DNA of 10,526 bases from Nitratifractor sp. (lineage in GTDB: Bacteria > Campylobacterota > Campylobacteria > Campylobacterales > Sulfurovaceae): assembly GCA_024762845.1 (NCBI GenBank), contig JANTGQ010000033.1:1-10526 (forward strand), written 5' to 3'. The notes beneath the pieces were generated by a model, which was given only the letters and a program-made list of their open reading frames with translations, did no database searches and had not been told where the DNA came from. The translations under genes were made by a program, and so were the position numbers. Shown here piece after piece: positions 6,538-10,526 of this stretch (positions within the stretch are counted from its first letter, which is position 1; each line of letters starts with the position of its first letter).

Positions 6538-8127
6538 ATGAAAAGAGTATTAATTTTTCTTTTGGGACTGTTTATCGTTAATTCACTAGCAGTTGCCAAC
6601 GATGTTATTATAGGCAATAAAGCGTATAGCGCAGCAGCACCGGCAACACTTAGCGGAAAAGTGTGGTGGGATGAGAATCTAAACGGTATACAGGATGAGA
6701 GCAATAAAGGTATTGCAGGTATCCGTGTACATCTCTACAAGAATGGTGAAGATACAGGCGAAATGGTTTTAACGCAGACGATGGGCGAGGGGAATTATAC
6801 ATTTGAAAACCTCGAGGCAGATGCAAACTATACGGTAAAGATAGATTTACCTCGAAACTACCCTGACTTTACACTGCAAAATATTGGAGATGATAACAGT
6901 AAAGACAGCGATATTGTAAACTGGCCATTTAGAAGTGAGACTCTTTACTTAAGAGCTGGAGAGCATGGTGTACTAGATGCCGGGCTTGTTTGTAAGGTAT
7001 GTGCACAGCTACATATGGAGAAGTATACAAATGATGTATTGGTTCAAGCTCCAGAGGATATACCAAAGATAAAGGTAGGAGAGAGTGTAACATGGAAGTA
7101 TATTATCTATAACGACAGTACCTCTGCGAGCATTGATAACATTACTGTAACTGATGATAAAGAGGGGAATATCAGCTGCCCTCAAGAGAGCTTGGATCCA
7201 GGTGAGAGTATGGAGTGTACTAAGAGTGGTGTTGCAAAAGAGGGCAGCTATAGTAATATGGGAAGAGTTACAGGCTCTAGCCCAGATAAAAACCTGACAG
7301 ATGAGTACCCAAGTAACTACTATGGGGTGGTGGCGAAAATTGATATTCAAAAGCTTACGAATGGTAAAGATTCAGATATGGCTCCTGGTGAGAAGTTATC
7401 TATTGGTGATAGTGTAACATGGGAGTATATTGTTAAGAATGCTGGGAATGTAGAGCTTTCAAATATTGCGGTAACAGATGATAAAGAGGGGAGTATTAGC
7501 TGTCCTAAAGATAGCCTAGATGTGAATGAGAGTATGACATGTACTAAAAGTGGTACTGTACAAGAGGGGCAGTATGAGAATGAGGCTACAGTTACAGCAA
7601 GCAGCGAAGATGGTGCAGAGGTAAAAGGTAGCGACAGTAGCCACTATGTAGGTGTTAGCTCATGTCTTGGAGATCGCTTATGGTATGATAAAAATCTAAA
7701 TGGTGTTCAAGATAGCGGGGAACCGGGTGTTGTTGACATTGGAGTATCGCTTTACTCTGAGAGTGGTGCGCTCTTGGCTACTACGCAGACAGATCAGAAT
7801 GGTAACTATAAGTTTTGCGGTTTGAAACCTGGGAAGTATAAAGTTAAGTTTGAACAGCCAAACACCTACCTCTTTACACTTAAAGATCAAGGGGATGACG
7901 CCGAAGACAGTGATGTAGATAGTTCAGGCTGGAGCCATCTTGTTACGTTAGGGGTTGGTGAGAATGATATGAGTATAGATGCTGGTATCTACTGTGAATG
8001 TGATGACTTTATTGTAAATCCCGATGAGTACAGTAAAGTATCTGCATCTTTTGAACCAATGGCAGTACTTGGCTTGCTACTTTTTATCTATCTAGCGACA
8101 CTGACAGTACGCCAAAAAGAGAAGTAG
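6538..8127 (+). CDS. Exported modular surface protein with two SdrD-B-like and two DUF11-like domains and a C-terminal anchor
   Basis: This is a 529-residue exported protein. A Sec signal peptide is clear: MKR, a hydrophobic core, then AVA at 18-20 before Asn21. Residues 38-150 form an SdrD-B-like beta domain with VWWDENLNGIQD (42-53), the acidic calcium-loop signature, and the closing DAGL. Residues 179-248 and 288-356 are two copies of a DUF11-like repeat (SVTWKYII, ITVTDDKEG, then a Cys pair around PGESMECTKSG). Residues 376-485 are a second SdrD-B-like domain (LWYDKNLNGVQD, ending DAGI). Residues 506-522 are hydrophobic, followed by RQKEK, so the protein is probably held in a membrane by its C-terminus or carries a sorting tail. 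Such domains are known from adhesins and cell-surface stalks; the ligand is unknown. An in-frame TAG at 6532-6534 fixes the start. The start site lies beside a hairpin that should control translation. Confidence 0.85.
   Translation: MKRVLIFLLGLFIVNSLAVANDVIIGNKAYSAAAPATLSGKVWWDENLNGIQDESNKGIAGIRVHLYKNGEDTGEMVLTQTMGEGNYTFENLEADANYTVKIDLPRNYPDFTLQNIGDDNSKDSDIVNWPFRSETLYLRAGEHGVLDAGLVCKVCAQLHMEKYTNDVLVQAPEDIPKIKVGESVTWKYIIYNDSTSASIDNITVTDDKEGNISCPQESLDPGESMECTKSGVAKEGSYSNMGRVTGSSPDKNLTDEYPSNYYGVVAKIDIQKLTNGKDSDMAPGEKLSIGDSVTWEYIVKNAGNVELSNIAVTDDKEGSISCPKDSLDVNESMTCTKSGTVQEGQYENEATVTASSEDGAEVKGSDSSHYVGVSSCLGDRLWYDKNLNGVQDSGEPGVVDIGVSLYSESGALLATTQTDQNGNYKFCGLKPGKYKVKFEQPNTYLFTLKDQGDDAEDSDVDSSGWSHLVTLGVGENDMSIDAGIYCECDDFIVNPDEYSKVSASFEPMAVLGLLLFIYLATLTVRQKEK
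7072..7281 (+). repeat. Tandem coding repeat, copy 1 (DUF11-like)
   Basis: This segment matches 7399-7605 at an offset of 324-327 bases and includes nearly identical stretches such as AGTGTAACATGG and GATGATAAAGAGGGG. It encodes residues 179-248. The Cys pair is Cys214 and Cys227. Confidence 0.8.
7399..7605 (+). repeat. Tandem coding repeat, copy 2 (DUF11-like)
   Basis: Second copy of the segment at 7072-7281, encoding residues 288-356. It is one codon shorter between the two conserved blocks. The Cys pair (Cys322 and Cys334) is conserved, while the flanking codons have drifted. Confidence 0.8.
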
Positions 8128-8129
8128 TT

Positions 8130-8180
8130 TTTAGCCCTAATGTAGTGGTTTATGTTATAATCTCTTTAAAAAAGGCTAAA
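8130..8180 (+). repeat. Short inverted repeat overlapping the pseudopilin ribosome binding site
   Basis: TTTAGCC (8130-8136), just after the stop of the surface-protein gene, is the reverse complement of GGCTAAA (8174-8180), which overlaps the ribosome binding site AAAGG (8171-8175). The loop is 37 bases. Only messages read through from upstream would contain both arms. Seven pairs over such a loop could be chance. Confidence 0.3.
8156..8175 (+). promoter_or_regulatory. -10 box and ribosome binding site of the pseudopilin gene
   Basis: TATAAT (8156-8161) would start a message near 8168 with a very short leader of about 15 bases. AAAGG (8171-8175) is 7 bases before the GTG at 8183. An in-frame TAA at 8177-8179 excludes any longer protein. 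Confidence 0.6.
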
Positions 8181-8182
8181 GA

Positions 8183-8647
8183 GTGAGAAGAGCATTTACC
8201 ATGATAGAGTTGGTGTTTGTAATTGCTGTTATTGGAATATTGGCGGCAATTGCAGTGCCTAAATTTACAGCGACACGAGATGATGCAACAGCAGTAAAAG
8301 CAAAAACTACCGTAGCCTCTATACGCTCTGCTATCTCTACAGAGGTACAGAAGCGTATGATGGCAGGGACATATACCCCAATAGCTAATCTGGGTGGTAC
8401 AACAGGTGGGTATGATAAAGCTATATTTGACTATTTTGATGGAAACAATCAAAATGGCAGGGTTTTAGAGTATCCGCCACACTCTTGTAAGAGTGCATCA
8501 AGCAAAGGGTGCTGGATGCGAACAGGAGTAAATACCTATAGGTACTATTTTTCTGGAAGTAGTGCCACCGTAGATTTTACAGTGAGTAATAACCGTTTCG
8601 ATTGTGTGAATCCAACTTCGAGTCAATGCGCTAAACTTGATCGCTAA
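8183..8647 (+). CDS. Type II/IV pseudopilin-like protein (prepilin N-terminus)
   Basis: This 154-residue protein has a class III prepilin signal: MRRA, then FTMIELVFVIAVIGILAAIAVPKF. Cleavage by a prepilin peptidase would fall between Ala4 and Phe5, and Glu9 is the conserved fifth residue of the mature protein that aligns subunits during assembly. The usual Gly before the cleavage site is Ala here. A hydrophobic helix covers residues 7-26, followed by a soluble domain with four cysteines (102, 110, 141, 148) that could form two disulfides in the periplasm. The length and fold suggest GspG/GspH-like minor pseudopilins of a type II secretion or competence pseudopilus. No other secretion gene is in the window, so it is an orphan. 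The GTG start is supported by an upstream in-frame TAA; starting at Met7 would destroy the leader. The stop overlaps the priA start as TAATG. Confidence 0.85.
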   Translation: MRRAFTMIELVFVIAVIGILAAIAVPKFTATRDDATAVKAKTTVASIRSAISTEVQKRMMAGTYTPIANLGGTTGGYDKAIFDYFDGNNQNGRVLEYPPHSCKSASSKGCWMRTGVNTYRYYFSGSSATVDFTVSNNRFDCVNPTSSQCAKLDR

Positions 8648-10485
8648 TGTTCTACTATGAAACTGCACTTTTGGGTGCACACCTCTCCCCTTTAACATAC
8701 AACTCCTCTTCTCAAATTGAGCTTGGTACTATAGTAGAGGTGCCTCTAAAAAAGAGTATCAAGAGAGCGGTTGTAGTAAAGGAGGTAGAGAAACCGGAGT
8801 TTCCTACTGAGCCTATTGGCAAAGTGACAGAGGAGTTCTATACTCCTAAGCAGCTAGAGATTGCCAAATTTATCAAAGAGTACTACTTTAGCAGCTTCGG
8901 AGAAGCTTTGGCACTCTTTTTACCTTACACTTCTAAAGAGTTTAGTTTTGAGAGCCAAATGTATGAAGAGTTGCCAACATTAACCCCTTTGCAGGAAAAA
9001 GCATTGGCTCAGATTGAGCAAAAAGAGCTCTCTTTGCTCTTTGGTGTAACGGGGTCTGGAAAGACCGAGATTTATATCCATTTAATTGCAAAGGCTTTAA
9101 AAGAGGGGAAAAGTGCAGTTGTCCTTATGCCAGAGATTGCCTTGACGCCGCAGATAACAAAGAGAATAGAGGGCTATTTTGGAAAGATTGTAGCAACATG
9201 GCACTCTAAAATTACCAAAAAGAGAAAAGAGCAGATAGTAGAGGGTATACGAAACGCAGAGGTCAGAGTGGTTATTGGTGCACGCTCAGCGCTCTTTTTG
9301 CCGCTTTTTAACTTGGGTCTTATAGTAGTAGATGAAGCGCATGACGATAGCTATAAAGCGATGAGTAGACCACGCTACAATGCAAAAGATTTAAGTATCT
9401 ATATTGGTAAAAAGTTAAATGCAAAAGTAGTTTTAGGGAGCGCAACACCGCTTGCAAATGACTACTACAAATTTGATGTTGTCCCTTTAAAAAAGCCTTA
9501 TAAAGTGGCAAAGAAAGAGTATAGATTTATTGCCGGAGAAGAGATAAACTTTGAAATTCTTGGTGCGATAAAGAGAGTTTTAGAAAATGGTGAGCAGGCT
9601 TTGGTATTTGTGCCGACACGTGCGAACTTTAAGTATCTAATCTGTATGGAGTGCGGTAGTGCCCAGATGTGCCCATTTTGCTCTATCGGTATGAGTCTGC
9701 ACCGGAAAAAGAGAGCGCTTGTCTGCCACTACTGTAACTATACGCAAAAGATACCGCAAAAGTGCCACCATTGTGGGAGCGAAGCGCTAAGCACAAAACG
9801 CATCGGCACAGCTGAGGTAAAAGAGTTGATAGAAGAGGAGATAGGCGAAGCAAGAGTAGAGCTTTTTGATAAAGATAGCATCTCTACAATTTCTAAACTC
9901 TCCAAAGCGCTCAAGAGGGTTTCGAGTGGAGAGTCCAATGTAGTTATTGGAACACAAATGTTAAGTAAGGGGCATGACTACCCCGAGATTACACTCAGTG
10001 TAATTACCGGTTTGGATTATACCCTTGCAATGGGTGACTACAGGGCAAAGGAGCGCTCTATTGCCCTAATGCACCAAATTGCCGGAAGAAGCGGCAGAAG
10101 CAAAGATGCCACCATTTTAATACAGAGTGGGCAGCCAGACTTCTTTAAAGCTTACCTTAATGATTATGAAGATTTCTTAAAAGAGGAGTTGGAGTTTAGA
10201 GAGGGGCTCTATCCACCATTTACAAACCTTGCAAGAGTGCTTGTAGCAAAGCGAGATTATAAGCAGGGGAAAGAGCTCTTAGAGAGTGTTGTGCAGCGTC
10301 TGCAGCTCTTTAAAGATATTGAGATTGTAGGTTCAGGTGAGGCACCGATAGAGAGAATTGCAAACAGATGGCGCTTTGTTGTGCTTTTACGTAGCAGCAG
10401 AAAAAAAGCACTTCTTGAAGCACTTCATTCAGTGGCTGAAAATCGAGATTTAGAGATAGATATCGACCCTGTAAATTTTAGTTGA
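8647..10485 (+). CDS. priA: Primosomal replication-restart helicase PriA
   Basis: PriA recognises stalled or broken replication forks, unwinds the lagging arm 3' to 5' and starts reloading of the replicative helicase. The N-terminal DNA-binding part (1-100) is short. The helicase core has Walker A GVTGSGKT (133-140), LMPEIALTPQ (160-169), Walker B VVDEAH (227-232), LGSATP (263-268) and the late helicase motifs IGTQMLSKGHD (434-444) and HQIAGRSGR (476-484). The zinc region inserted between the helicase lobes keeps all eight cysteines: 333, 336, 342, 345, 360, 363, 373 and 376. At 612 residues it is shorter than E. coli PriA (about 730) but usual for Campylobacterota. The start at 8647 shares a base with the pseudopilin stop, and a TGA in frame at 8638-8640 excludes an earlier start. 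No clear Shine-Dalgarno sequence precedes it, so it probably depends on re-initiation after the pseudopilin gene. Confidence 0.97.
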   Translation: MFYYETALLGAHLSPLTYNSSSQIELGTIVEVPLKKSIKRAVVVKEVEKPEFPTEPIGKVTEEFYTPKQLEIAKFIKEYYFSSFGEALALFLPYTSKEFSFESQMYEELPTLTPLQEKALAQIEQKELSLLFGVTGSGKTEIYIHLIAKALKEGKSAVVLMPEIALTPQITKRIEGYFGKIVATWHSKITKKRKEQIVEGIRNAEVRVVIGARSALFLPLFNLGLIVVDEAHDDSYKAMSRPRYNAKDLSIYIGKKLNAKVVLGSATPLANDYYKFDVVPLKKPYKVAKKEYRFIAGEEINFEILGAIKRVLENGEQALVFVPTRANFKYLICMECGSAQMCPFCSIGMSLHRKKRALVCHYCNYTQKIPQKCHHCGSEALSTKRIGTAEVKELIEEEIGEARVELFDKDSISTISKLSKALKRVSSGESNVVIGTQMLSKGHDYPEITLSVITGLDYTLAMGDYRAKERSIALMHQIAGRSGRSKDATILIQSGQPDFFKAYLNDYEDFLKEELEFREGLYPPFTNLARVLVAKRDYKQGKELLESVVQRLQLFKDIEIVGSGEAPIERIANRWRFVVLLRSSRKKALLEALHSVAENRDLEIDIDPVNFS

Positions 10486-10526
10486 ATTAAGATAAAATAT
10501 ACTAGACTTAATAAAAGAGGAAAAAA
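10486..10526 (+). promoter_or_regulatory. Leader of the next plus-strand gene
   Basis: After the priA stop, TAAAAT (10493-10498) and TATACT (10498-10503) are candidate -10 boxes. AGAGGA (10516-10521) is a good ribosome binding site, so a start codon is expected within a few bases after the window ends. No coding sequence is visible and no terminator stem follows priA. Confidence 0.45.

Noticed and set aside
7009..7350. A 113-codon minus-strand open frame inside the surface-protein gene
   Set aside because: It lies entirely opposite a well-supported coding sequence, has no ribosome binding site that I can see, and its predicted protein shows no recognisable motif. It is a shadow frame.
8150..8452. 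A 100-codon minus-strand frame opposite the pseudopilin gene
   Set aside because: The translation is rich in Cys, Tyr and His, as expected for antisense of this coding sequence, and it covers the clear prepilin leader on the other strand.

Overview
The window reads as a stretch of an AT-leaning Campylobacterota (epsilonproteobacterial) chromosome. It is probably from a free-living sulfur- or hydrogen-oxidising lineage such as Sulfurimonas or Sulfurovum. The evidence is the tight packing of genes, ATGA and TAATG junctions, isolated TATAAT -10 boxes with no clear -35 box, a CiaB-like gene, and the general look of the PriA, PPK1 and pseudopilin proteins. The assignment is an inference from protein style; no rRNA or other marker is present. 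No tRNA, rRNA, CRISPR array, insertion sequence or prophage gene was seen. There is no gene-free stretch longer than 300 bases; the longest gap is 178 bases (6360-6537).

Layout. Bases 1-1566 on the minus strand hold rdgB (house-cleaning nucleotide pyrophosphatase), followed by the first 325 codons of a CiaB-like gene coupled to it by an ATGA overlap. An intergenic region of about 95 bases (1567-1661) drives these leftward and a plus-strand cluster rightward. That cluster runs from 1662 to 6359: a YajR-type MFS transporter with a C-terminal ferredoxin-like domain, polyphosphate kinase ppk1 with its own TATAAT box, a gamma-class carbonic anhydrase-like protein (TAATG junction) and an EI24/CysZ-like membrane protein (8-base overlap). 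The last three genes are almost certainly one transcript.

Bases 6360-6537 are the most structured non-coding part. They hold a possible decayed minus-strand reading frame, a TATAAT box, and a perfect 12-bp inverted repeat whose right arm contains the Shine-Dalgarno sequence of the next gene. That gene (6538-8127) encodes an exported, modular surface protein: signal peptide, SdrD-B-like domain, two tandem DUF11-like repeats, a second SdrD-B-like domain, and a C-terminal hydrophobic anchor with a basic tail. It is followed by an orphan type II/IV pseudopilin-like gene with a GTG start (8183-8647). This is coupled by TAATG to priA, the primosomal replication-restart helicase (8647-10485). The last 41 bases look like the leader of another plus-strand gene starting just past the window.

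Most genes are recognisable housekeeping types. The accessory, least explained part is the surface-protein gene with its hairpin leader and the adjoining pseudopilin. I do not see convincing evidence of a wholly new multi-gene system.
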